DNA of 57,870 bases, from positions 1 through 57,870 of the forward strand of contig OPYK01000011.1 of NCBI GenBank assembly GCA_900343135.1. Reading direction: 5' to 3'. Below, one piece after another: positions 42,806-53,500 of this stretch. The DNA is from Atopobium massiliense (GTDB taxonomy: Bacteria > Actinomycetota > Coriobacteriia > Coriobacteriales > Atopobiaceae). The position numbers and the translations under genes are program-made. Positions within the stretch are counted from its first letter, which is position 1, and each line of letters starts with the position of its first letter. The notes beneath the pieces are model-generated. The model did no database searches. It saw only the letters and a program-made list of their open reading frames with translations, and had not been told where the DNA came from.

Positions 42806-44116
42806 ATGGATATTATACTTGACTACATAGAATCGCTTGCTCTTTGGCGCGCACATCGTATCGCCGCTTCGCCTACACGTATGTCTCGAAATCCTATTAT
42901 GCGAGACGACTATGCGGGAGTGGGTGATCCGACGTGCAGGGTTAATGTTCTTGCGACTCCACTCACTGCAGTACCGCCTATTGCGTTCGATGCTTGTTCT
43001 CAAGTGCCCGTACGTGCCATTAATGCCTATATACGTGGCACTCTGGATAGTTTTACTCTAAGCGACGAGTATGTATCCTACGCGGAAAAGAGCCGTCACT
43101 TTACTATATCGGCTCTAAATGTAGCAAATCGTTATATATCGAATGTGAACTCACGGAAGCGATTGCACTCTGTACGTTTTGTTCCCGATTTTGACGATAA
43201 GATTGCGGCACATATTCTTATCTCACGTGCTCATCGTGGATTAGACACCAAGTACAAGGATTTTCGTTGTGTAAGTGGGACAGTGCCGAGCGGAAATTAC
43301 TATAAACTAATAATCAGCTCTTCGCAGTTGAGGCGTTACTGTCTCCCAAAAGAGCTTACCTTGCATATTTTGTCACCAGAGTTGATTGTAACTCGTGCTG
43401 CGTATGTTCTTAAAAAATTGTGTTATGTCGCGCCGTGCTGTGAAACATCGAAAGCGCAGCTGCTGCTTGTTCACAATATTATTGCGCTGGTAGATGAGCT
43501 TTGTGGAACGTATGGATATGACCCGCTTACAGGAACAGCTGTTACGTATGGATTAAATCCTCTTACCAGCCTATCTAAAATTAAGCATCAAGTAAGTAAG
43601 TTCAAATATATCCAGGGAGGCTCGACGCTTCTTGCGGCTCTTAAATATTGTCACAATAATGTAGCGTCTCCTTTTGAGGAGTTTATGGCATCAGCACTGA
43701 TGCTTCCCGAAAAATTGGGCGGCATTGGGTTTCCTCAGCTTGAGATAAATAAAACTCAGAAACTTAATAGCAGTAGTGCACTTATTCCTGAGCATAGCTG
43801 GATTACGCCAGATTTGAGTTCAAAGGCTCTAAAACTTGTCATCGAGTGCAATGGACGGGCATACCACAATAGTAGTGAGGCGTTTTTGGAGGATCAGCGG
43901 CGTATTCGCGACTATGCATCGCTTCACGAGCGGCATGTTCCACTGAGCGTGAGCGATGTAAACAACACTATGGTATTGAGTCGAACTATGCTTGGAATAG
44001 TGGCGGCATGTCAAGATAAGCTGGGTCGCTCAAAGACATATCGAATACGTACACGAATCAACAATCCGGACAACCAAATAGCAAGAAAGATTATGATAGA
44101 TCTTCATCTTTCTTGA
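42806..44116 (+). CDS. Protein of uncertain function, possible Vsr/DUF559-like nuclease C-terminus
   Basis: This 436-aa protein stands alone between two identical-type repeat arrays. The C-terminal third resembles the Vsr/DUF559 branch of PD-(D/E)XK nucleases: SPFEEFMASALMLPEKLGG (candidate first acid), then LVIECNGRAYHN (acid on a strand, followed by a conserved His) and a helix FLEDQRRIRDYASLHE. The N-terminal two thirds are unrecognised; it has a basic patch around FRCVSGTVPSGNYYKLIISS. From memory, similar proteins occur in several copies in Coriobacteriia genomes; this was not checked. No HUH transposase motif or DDE triad is visible. ATG 42806 has no good ribosome site and later starts are possible. 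By eye, codon use is more AT-rich than in the division genes, compatible with transfer. Confidence 0.5.
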   Translation: MDIILDYIESLALWRAHRIAASPTRMSRNPIMRDDYAGVGDPTCRVNVLATPLTAVPPIAFDACSQVPVRAINAYIRGTLDSFTLSDEYVSYAEKSRHFTISALNVANRYISNVNSRKRLHSVRFVPDFDDKIAAHILISRAHRGLDTKYKDFRCVSGTVPSGNYYKLIISSSQLRRYCLPKELTLHILSPELIVTRAAYVLKKLCYVAPCCETSKAQLLLVHNIIALVDELCGTYGYDPLTGTAVTYGLNPLTSLSKIKHQVSKFKYIQGGSTLLAALKYCHNNVASPFEEFMASALMLPEKLGGIGFPQLEINKTQKLNSSSALIPEHSWITPDLSSKALKLVIECNGRAYHNSSEAFLEDQRRIRDYASLHERHVPLSVSDVNNTMVLSRTMLGIVAACQDKLGRSKTYRIRTRINNPDNQIARKIMIDLHLS

Positions 44117-44507
44117 AGCATTGGCAAAAGGCTAACGGCATAAAGAAATGCAGACTAGCGTAAAGCGTCGAAATATGCCAACCTGCAAACTCAAAATGTC
44201 GCGCAAAATACCGAATCTGTCAGGGGTGCAGCGACATCTCGGTGCGCTTTGGTGTTCTAGCGTGGGTTCAAAATGCAAAATGTCGCGCAAAATACCGAAT
44301 CTGTCAGGGGTATCCACTCGATTTTTTCTCTTTTGGGCAAATTTTGGAGCACAGACCCCTGACAGTTTCACTTTTTTGCGCGACATTTTGGTTCTAAAGC
44401 GGCAAAAGAAGCAACTTTTTGTGACTTGCCGTCCGCCTACCCCTGACAGTTTCACCTTTTTGCGCGACATTTTAAAAAACGGGCTCGGTGCCATGTGAGT
44501 AAGCATG
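44117..44507. other. Repeat-rich intergenic region right of the nuclease-like gene
   Basis: This gap between two convergent genes holds array 2 (44193-44473). Open frames cross it on both strands but have no credible signals. The rest is short unrecognised sequence. Confidence 0.65.
44193..44473. repeat. Array 2: second copy of the A-A-B-B array
   Basis: Units lie at 44193-44227 (A), 44277-44311 (A), 44355-44389 (B) and 44439-44473 (B), with the same 84/78/84 spacing as array 1. The 43-nt central spacer is identical in the two arrays; the two 49-nt spacers differ by about four bases each. By my count the arrays differ at about 10 of 281 positions. All four A units in the window are identical. 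Similarity continues about 20 bp to the left (AACCT-CAAA-TCAAAATG), where array 1 has two extra 7-bp CAAAATG units. The offset between arrays is 1905 bp. Confidence 0.95.
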
Positions 44508-44540
44508 AAAAAAGCGCGCGAGCCGAAGCCCACGCGCTTT
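44508..44540 (-). terminator. Intrinsic terminator of the giant surface protein gene
   Basis: On the minus strand AAAGCGCGTGGGC pairs with GCTCGCGCGCTTT (13 bp, two wobbles) around a TTCG tetraloop, followed by a run of T. It starts 12 bp after the stop codon. Confidence 0.88.
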
Positions 44541-44552
44541 AATTACGACAAC

Positions 44553-47500
44553 TTAGTTCTCGTACTCGTTGCCTTTGTCCTCGTGTTTGCGCTTCTTCGT
44601 GCGCGCGCCAGCTACGAGGCTAATCATGCCAGCACCCATACCAAGAATCTCGGCCGCTGTTGCCGCAAGCTGAGAATCTCCCGTTTGCGGTAGTCGTGCG
44701 TGGCGTGCTGCACGTACGCGCGGACGTGCCGGTGCAGGAGTTTCTGCCGGCGCGGGCGCAGGTGCTGGCGCAGGTGCGGCAGGCGCTTCAACGGCAGGGG
44801 TAAGCTCTGTCCATGGAATGCTTTCGCCTCCGCCATAGGAGCCACCACCGTGCGAGCCTCCAGTTGTCACATGCGGACGCTTAACCACGATGCGCACCGT
44901 TATCTCTTTCTTAAGGCCATACGTCGAGCGACCATATTTGTCAGGATCGCGTTTATCAACAGCTTCAAACGTAAGCTCGATAGTGCGCTCCGTATCGCCT
45001 GGCTTCCAATCACTAATATGCGGCGTGCCACTTATGATGCACGTGTTGCCTTTGCTGCAATCAACGCTTATGCCATCGGGCAGCTTCGTGCCTTTTTTAA
45101 GCGTGGGCTTGTTTTGAGTGTCACCCACAAGGCGCGTGCTGAACGACTGCTCGGCTTCGGTTGTGGTTTCTAGCGTAAAGTGCGCTACAGGTAGCTTCGT
45201 AAACTTAGCGAGGTATACAACAGTGTTATTTTTCTCGTCGGAGATTTTCTGCCACTCAAAGAAGGTGTAGCCGGGATTTGCAAGCGTTTGTGGCACGGGA
45301 ACATTTTGGATTCCTTGCACGCGCTTTTCACGGACGGCTGGATCCTGTGCCAGAAGTGCATTAGGATCTACAACGTCTCCTTTGTGCACCCAAAATACGT
45401 TAGATTGAGATCCAATACGCCCATTCTGGAGCGTTGGCATCGACCAAAACACTACTTTGGTGTAGTTCTTCTTGATGAACGCATCTTCAGGCGTACCATC
45501 TGCGGGCGCATTTTGTGCTGCAATCACGCGCGGCAGCACGCGGATATTTACCGCGACGTCTTTCGTTTGAATCTTGCCCGTATCATCCTTGTAGTTCAGC
45601 CCAAAGTGGACAACATACATGCCCGGCCTTGATGCATTGGGATTGAGCTGTAGCTCTGTTGAAGGCGCCGCAAATCCAGCAAAGCGATCAGATTTCATAA
45701 ACGCTTCCAATCCAGGAATCGTACTATTGCCTTGTTTAATGTCGCGGATGAGCTTGTCATAATTTGGCACTTCATCATATACGCCAATAACTATGTCGTC
45801 TTTTGGCTTAATGTCTGGGAGTTCGGATTGTTTTGCGATGAAGGTGTAGGCATGCTTCGGATTCTTGAACGCTTTCTCTCTTTCGGCGGCATCGGTAACA
45901 AGCTGACCCTTATTGTCGTACACGTCCCAATCAACAAAGCTTCCGAGCTGGGCTTGTAAGGCTTGCATATATGGCGAGATGTCGCCTGCTTGCGCATTCG
46001 CGTAGTACACGTACGGACGCGACGAGCCGTTTTGCCAGGTGTGCTTAGGAGCCGGCAGGAACATCACGGGAACGTCGCCGTCGCGCATGGTATCTTGCTT
46101 GCTTGCGTCAATGACGTAAGGCTGCTTGTCATACTTCGCAACAAAGGTGTACGTTGCGTCGGTGAAGGCTTTGCCGTACTTCGCTTCGATTTTCCGTAAG
46201 GTCTTACCAAGGTTTTCGGGCTTGAGATCTTCTGCCGGAACCGTAACGCTTATTGTGGTAGGCGTAGAGCCTCCCTCTGAAGCACCAGGGGTGCTACCTG
46301 GAGTTTCATTTTGGACGAGCGTAGTGAACGGCGTGAACGCGTCGAGGCTTCTGCGGTAACGTAGCGAGCGCATAAGAGTGCTTGCGTGTGCGTTTGCACC
46401 AGGCTGCGGCGCGACACCCGGCTGCGTGCTGCCTGCTTGGGTGCCGCCTTGGCCTGGCGTGTTCTGCGTAATCACTAGTTGCCAACCTGTGAATACGTAC
46501 CTGAACTTCTTACCAGTTTGAGCGTCGATTTGATTTTCCTTCGCAATGACGGTAGGCGTGTCAAGGACGATATCGGTATTCTTCCTTACATAGTATGTAG
46601 CTGTACCAACAAGCGTACCTTTAGGCGTACCTTTAGTATCAATATCCGAAGAGAATACAACCTTTGCATAGTTGTCCTTAAATTGCTTCTCCTCCTCGGT
46701 ATACTGTACCGGCTTGCTTGGATCAGTTTGAGCTTGCTCTTTTTCTTTGATATTATCAGCAACCTTCTTACTATAAGTGTCTGAAAGTACCTTGTCCATC
46801 ACGTGCAGAACGCTTGTGAGCTTGTACACAATAGGATCTGCCATATCGGCATGCTTCACGGTTATGAAAATTGGTACCGTGTACACACCAGCGGCATCGG
46901 AGCTTGGCCTCTTCTTGTCATTCTCGCCGTATTGTACTTTGATTTCGTATTTGCCGTCTTTCTTCGCAATGTTATCAAGCTCAAGGGCGCCCATGTTGTT
47001 GATAAAGTCTTTTGCATCAGGAACATCGCCATACTGCGTAATAAAAATCTCGTTTTTAACGGAAGGCGTGAGCACCTCTTTTTGATGTGCTACAAACTCT
47101 TGGAATGCATCTTTTGAATACCATGCTTTGGGATCGGTCTTGCGCGCATTGTTCATGCTTGGAACAAGTGTTGTATTATCCATTGACGACTTTGTCCAGT
47201 CAGGCGTTGTGCCTGTACCATACAACTGCTTGCTCAAGTACTGCAAAATAGATTCAGTCGTGGTATCGCCTTGCTTAATTGGCACACCGTTCTTATCAAG
47301 CTTAGAAATGTCCATGTCCTTCTTGATGTAGAAGACCTTAGGACCAGTTGAACCATCAGCCCATTTGCGGCCAGGCGCCGGCTTAAAGGACACGACGACC
47401 GAGTCAGCAGGAACAGTGCCATCTACTGGATGCGTCACAATATAGTTGATCTTTTCATATACCGCCTTGTAGATAAGGTCGCCCTTCGTCTTTGAAACCA

Positions 47501-50500
47501 CAAGCGTGTCAGCATCGGGCGTTCCGAACTTAATGTCGCCCGCGCCAAGCTCGTTCTTATCGTCTTGTACAACGGTTTCTTTCGAAGGAACCAGCTTCCA
47601 ACCAACAAATTTGTAGTGGTAACCATCCTTTTCGTAGTCTTGGTTAAGCATCTTAGGGACGCGGACTCGTAGCTCTTGGTCTTTCGCAACATAGTAATCA
47701 ACCGAATTCTTATCCTCGTCGCCAATAATGGTGCCCTTAGGCTGCAGTTTTTCGTTTTTGTCGGTAATAAAGGTAACCTTGCGATAATGGCCGTCAAACA
47801 CCTTATAGTCAATAGGCTGCTTGTCTTGCGCGGGCTTATTCTTGCCGTACAGCACGCCGTATATAACTTTGAGCTGCGAGTTGAGCATAAATACGCTCTC
47901 GCTGTCCATGTCACGGTACTTAATCGTTACCTTAAGCGGCACAAGATAGGTTCCCGCAATTTTGGACTTCGGTGCCTCACCCACAAATTCAACCTTGTAT
48001 GACTCAATGTTCTCTTTACCAGGTATAGCAACACCGTTCTTCATGAGCAGGTCTTTGAGGTCCTGATCATTCTTGATGAAGTCGTTTGCCGTGGGCACCT
48101 GTGTGTTCTGAATGATGGCCTGGTATTGTTCAATCGTCTTAGGCTCGGTGTGCGCCTTTTGATGTGCAACAAACTCTTGGAAGGCGTTATTCGACTTCCA
48201 GCCATCAGCACCAGCGCCATCTTTCATGCTCTTGATGAGCGTAATACCGTCCATCGAGGACTTCGACCAGTCGCTCTCATAGCCCGCGAGCTGCGATCCG
48301 AGCACTTGTAGGATAGACTTGGTGGTAGTGTCGTTATCTTTAATAGGTCTGCCGTGCTCATCGAGGCGGGAGATGTCCATGCCTTTCTTAATGTAGAGCA
48401 CTTTAGGACCAGTTGAGCCATCCGCCCACTTGCGACCAGGCGCCGGCTTAAACGATACAACAACTGAATCTTCGGGTATTGTTCCGTCGGTAACCTTGGT
48501 TACGATGTAGGGAACCTTCTTATATTGTGCTTCAAAGACAATGCTTTGCTGAGCCGTGAAGGTAAGCTGTCTGTCGGCAGCGTTAATGGTTTGAGGAGAG
48601 GTGCTCGTACCTTCTTCTACCTTTTGCTTCCAGCCCGTAAAGACGTAGTGATAGCCGTTAGCTGTGTAATCAAGACCGGATACTTTCGGTATGTTGATGG
48701 TGTAGTTTGCGCCCGTCTTCTTAAAGGTAAGGTATTGAAGCTCGCTTTGCGTATGATCGGCAGACTCGCTTGCGCCTGATACCTGACCAGGCTCTTCTGT
48801 CTGGCTTGTTTCGTGACCTTGTGCATCTACCACCTTTTGCTTCTTGCTTACAAAGGTAATAGTTGTGTACTGGTTCTTGAGCGTTTCATCTTTTGGAGCA
48901 TCCTTAGAAGACAGAACATCACCAAGCACATTTAAGTATCCAACCAGGTTGTATACCTTTTGGTGGCTTTCTGAAGCTGAGTCTTTATAGGTAACTGTTA
49001 CCTTAAGCGGCACGGTGTAATTTGCTGCTTCTTTAGACGAAGGCTCTTTAGAGTAGCTAACTTCTACCTTTTCGACATTATCTTTTTTAAGCTCACTAAT
49101 ATTGCTGATAAACGTCTTTGCATCGGGGATTTGTGTACCCTGAATAATTGTTTGAGCATTTCCAAGTGTTGGTGCTACATAGTCTGTTTGCTTAGCTACG
49201 TATTCTTGGAATGCATTATTTGCAGTCCAGTCGCTATCTTTAACATCACTTATAGAAGCAATGCCTTCCATTGAAGACTTAGTCCAGCCAGTATTATCAA
49301 ATAGCTGGTCTTTGAAGTAATCAATGATGGAGCTATAGTGCTTCTTTTGTCCATTCTCAACAATATCAAAGGCAAGTTTATGGACGTCTTGGCCTTTCTT
49401 TACATAGAAGACCTTAGGTCCGGTTGTACCATCTTTCCACGTACGACCAGCAGCAGGCTTAAATGCTGCAACAACAGAATCATCAGGTACTTTCCCGTCA
49501 TCAGTCTTTGTTGTGATGTAGGGAACCTTCTTATACTGTGCTTCAAAGACGATGCTTTGCTGAGCCGTGAAGGTAAGCTGTCTGTCGGCAGCGTTAATGG
49601 TTTGAGGAACCACACCAGAAGCCGGTGCTGCTACCTTTTGCTTCCAGCCAGTAAAGACGTAGTGATAGCCGTTAGCTGTGTAATCAAGACCGGATACTTT
49701 CGGTATGTTGATGGTGTAGTTTGCATTATCTTTCTTAAATGCAAGATAGGTAAGTGTACCTTGTTCATCTGCACCTGAAAGCTGTCCTTGATCTTCTTTA
49801 GTTTGCGTTTCGTGTCCTTGCTCATCTAGCACGGGCACTTTGTTTGTTACAAAGCTAATTGAGGTGTACTTGTCTTTGAGCGTTTCATCTTTTGGAGCAT
49901 CCTTAGAAGACAGAACATCACCCAGTACGTTTAAGTATCCAACCAGGTTGTATACCTTTTGGTGGCTTTCTGAAGCTGAGTCTTTATAGGTAACTGTTAC
50001 CTTAAGCGGCACGGTGTAATTTGCTGCCTCTTGAGATGAAGGCTGCTTTGTATATTCAACGCTTACATTGGTTACGTTATCTTTTTTAAGCTCACTAATA
50101 TTGCTGATAAACGTCTTTGCATCGGGGATTTGTGTACCCTGAATAATTGTTTGAGCATTTCCAAGTGTTGGTGCTACATAGTCTGTTTGCTTAGCTACGT
50201 ATTCTTGGAATGCATTATTTGCAGTCCAGTCGCTATCTTTAACATCACTTATAGAAGCAATGCCTTCCATTGAAGACTTAGTCCAGCCAGTATTATCAAA
50301 TAGCTGGTCTTTGAAGTAATCAATGATGGAGCTATAGTGCTTCTTTTGTCCATTCTCAACAATATCAAAGGCAAGTTTATGGACGTCTTGGCCTTTCTTT
50401 ACATAGAAGACCTTAGGTCCGGTTGTACCATCTTTCCACGTACGACCAGCAGCAGGCTTAAATGCTGCAACAACAGAATCATCAGGTACTTTCCCGTCAT

Positions 50501-53500
50501 CAGTCTTTGTTGTGATGTAGGGAACCTTCTTATACTGTGCTTCAAAGACGATGCTTTGCTGAGCCGTGAAGGTAAGCTGTCTGTCGGCAGCGTTAATGGT
50601 TTGAGGAACCACACCAGAAGCCGGTGCTGCTACCTTTTGCTTCCAGCCAGTAAAGACGTAGTGATAGCCGTTAGCTGTGTAATCAAGACCGGATACTTTC
50701 GGTATGTTGATGGTGTAGTTTGCATTATCTTTCTTAAATGCAAGATAGGTAAGTGTACCTTGTTCATCTGCACCTGAAAGCTGTCCTTGATCTTCTTTAG
50801 TTTGCGTTTCGTGTCCTTGCTCATCTAGCACGGGCACTTTGTTTGTTACAAAGCTAATTGAGGTGTACTTGTCTTTGAGCGTTTCATCTTTTGGAGCATC
50901 CTTAGAAGACAGAACATCACCCAGTACGTGTAACGAACCTGTAATGTTGTACACGCGCGTGTGCGTAGCATCAGCACTGTCTTTGTAGGTAACTGTTACT
51001 TTGATAGGTACCGTAAGGTTTGCAGCAGCATCAGTTGCAGGCGCATCTACAAACTCAGCCGATATATTCGTAAACGGCTTATCGGTGCCGCCTGTAAAGT
51101 CGCTGATATTTTTAACAAAGTCAATTGCATTAGGCGCCGCAGTACCTTGGATAATGGTCTTTTCTACGCCACCAACAGGGTCAGTATACGGTGTTTGACG
51201 GGCTACGAACTCTTGGAAGGCGTTATTTGACTTCCAACCGTCAGCTCCCGCTCCCGTAGTCATGCTATCGATAAGCGTAATGCCATCCATGGACGACTTC
51301 GTCCAGTCGCCCGTGTAACCATACAGCTGTTCACCCAGTACTTGAAGGATTGACTTTTTAGTTTCACCAGGCTTAATAGGAACGCCATGTTCGTCAAGCT
51401 TGGAAATATCCATGCCCTTCTTAATGTAGAGCACTTTCGGTCCCGTGGATCCATCTTTCCACGCACGACCGGCTGCAGGCTTAAACGATACCACCACGCT
51501 ATCAGGTGGCACGGTACCGTCTTCGCTCTTCTGCACAATGTAGGGGATTTTCTCATACATTGCTACATACGCGGCGTTCTCAGTGGGCGTAATGTCTTTG
51601 TAGTGATCTTTTGGACCAATATCAGGTGTAAATTCTTTCCACATAAAGTGCGCCGGTGCAGCTGCAGGCGTTGAATCGGGCGTGGTAACTTTTTTCCACC
51701 CGCGGAACACGTAGTGATATCCGTTGGCTTCAAAGTCGCGTCCTGCCGCGGCCGGTACGTCGAGTTTGTATGTGCCGGCAGGTGTAGTAGATGTACCTGC
51801 ATATACGTACGCAGCAAGTGTGTCAAAATCACCTTCCTTTTGCGCAGTTTCGCGCCCTGTCATCACACCTTGTTCGCGCTTCGACTTAAAGGTGTACTTC
51901 TTATAATTGGCAGCTACGCTCGCAGGATCGTATTTATCCAGCTCGCCCTGCAAAAATGCGCGGGGCATAATTGTGTAGAAGAACGGCACCTTTTTCTTTA
52001 CGCGGTGGCCATCTCTACCTGCTTCAACTTCAATAAATACCTTGTGCTCGCCAGGCGTTGTATTGTCAAGCGAAGCAACAACGTTGCCTTTTTCGTCGAG
52101 GAAACGGTATGTAGCCAGTTTACCAGGATTGCCGTCTTCTTCATTTTTGTACTGATCGGCATTTTGGATAAGGCTCTTCGCGGTTTCGTCTGCCGCAAGT
52201 ACAGAATTGCCTGGCAGCACATAACGATGCGCCACCGCCACAGGATCAATCATCTCAAAGTGCTTAACGTAAGTACGGTCTTTGGCATCTTTACCATCAA
52301 AGCTAAAGCCCTCGGTAGCAACAAAGCCCTTGTCGGCAACAGGTGTGGGCGCCTTGATAACGTTTACCTTGTATTTGTCCAAAACAACCACGTTGGTAAG
52401 CGTGTCAAGCGTTTCGGTTCTTGTGTTACCATGACCATCAGTTATAACGCGCGACAGGCGGCCATTTTGGTCGGCGGTGTAGTTAACTTTGTAGTAGCCC
52501 TTCGGCGCAGCTGCGTTGGGGTCAGATCCTACAAAGGCATTTTCTGTCTTCTTAAAGTGCGCAATGTATACAATTTTATGGTCGAAGGTTTGCGAATTTG
52601 CAGGTAGGCGGCTTGCGCCTTCGTATTTTTGGCCGTCTGCATAATAATCTTCAGATGTCCAACCTACAAACGTGTAGCCTTCTTTTGCAACAGGCGTAGG
52701 CAGGGGCAGTTGATACGCCTTTGTACCGTTTACTGCATCAAGTACAATTTCAGACACGTTTTGAGCGTGCTCGGTGGGAGCAAATGCAAAGGGCTTAAGC
52801 TCTCCTCCAGGCTGCGCTGAAGTTCTCGAAACAACCTGCTTATTGCTATCAACCACAAGTTCGGTTGATTCCGTTTTAAATACTAAGCGCGAATAATTGG
52901 TAGGTGTTACCTGCGTATCGTCTTTGCGCGAAAGAATACGCACGTCATCATATACAAAGGTATAGTCGTATGTGTCATTATAGCTACCGTCAGTATTTGG
53001 CTTAATCACAAACTGGTGCTGTGTTGGCACGCCTTTTTTCAGCACATAGCCCGGGATTGTTTTGGCTTCAACCACGTTATAATTGAGCTTATTTGTGGTG
53101 TAAATAGACGCATTGCCCTCTTGGGGTTCTGCAGGCGCAATTTCTTTACCCGCTGCATCTACATAATGCACCGTGTAGCTGCGCTTGGCGTAGGGCTCGT
53201 ACACAAATTCAGCGCTGTTTTTGCTCTCGTTGGTATCAACAACAAAGGTGGAGTAGGTGTGATCGGGGAAATACTCATCATCACGATAGCCTGCTTGTAC
53301 CGAGGTAGAAGAGCCGGGGCGTAAATCGTGGAGCGTTTCTACGCGCACGTTGTGGATAAGGCTCTCAAGTTTTGTACGATCACCGGTGCGGTCTGCTTCT
53401 TCCTTTGCGGCTTCGTACTGCTTAATGGTGCAGCCAGGATTGAGGAACACCTGACGTACGGTACCGGTAACACGCTTGTCTTCAATCCATTCGGCACGCA

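Noticed and set aside
42806-44116. Transposase of a RAYT or insertion-sequence type
   Set aside because: No HUH, DDE or serine/tyrosine recombinase motif is visible, and no terminal inverted repeats or target-site duplication at its edges; the C-terminus fits a PD-(D/E)XK nuclease better.
44132-44533. Protein-coding gene across array 2 on either strand
   Set aside because: Same situation as array 1; the minus-strand frame also runs through the terminator of the giant gene.
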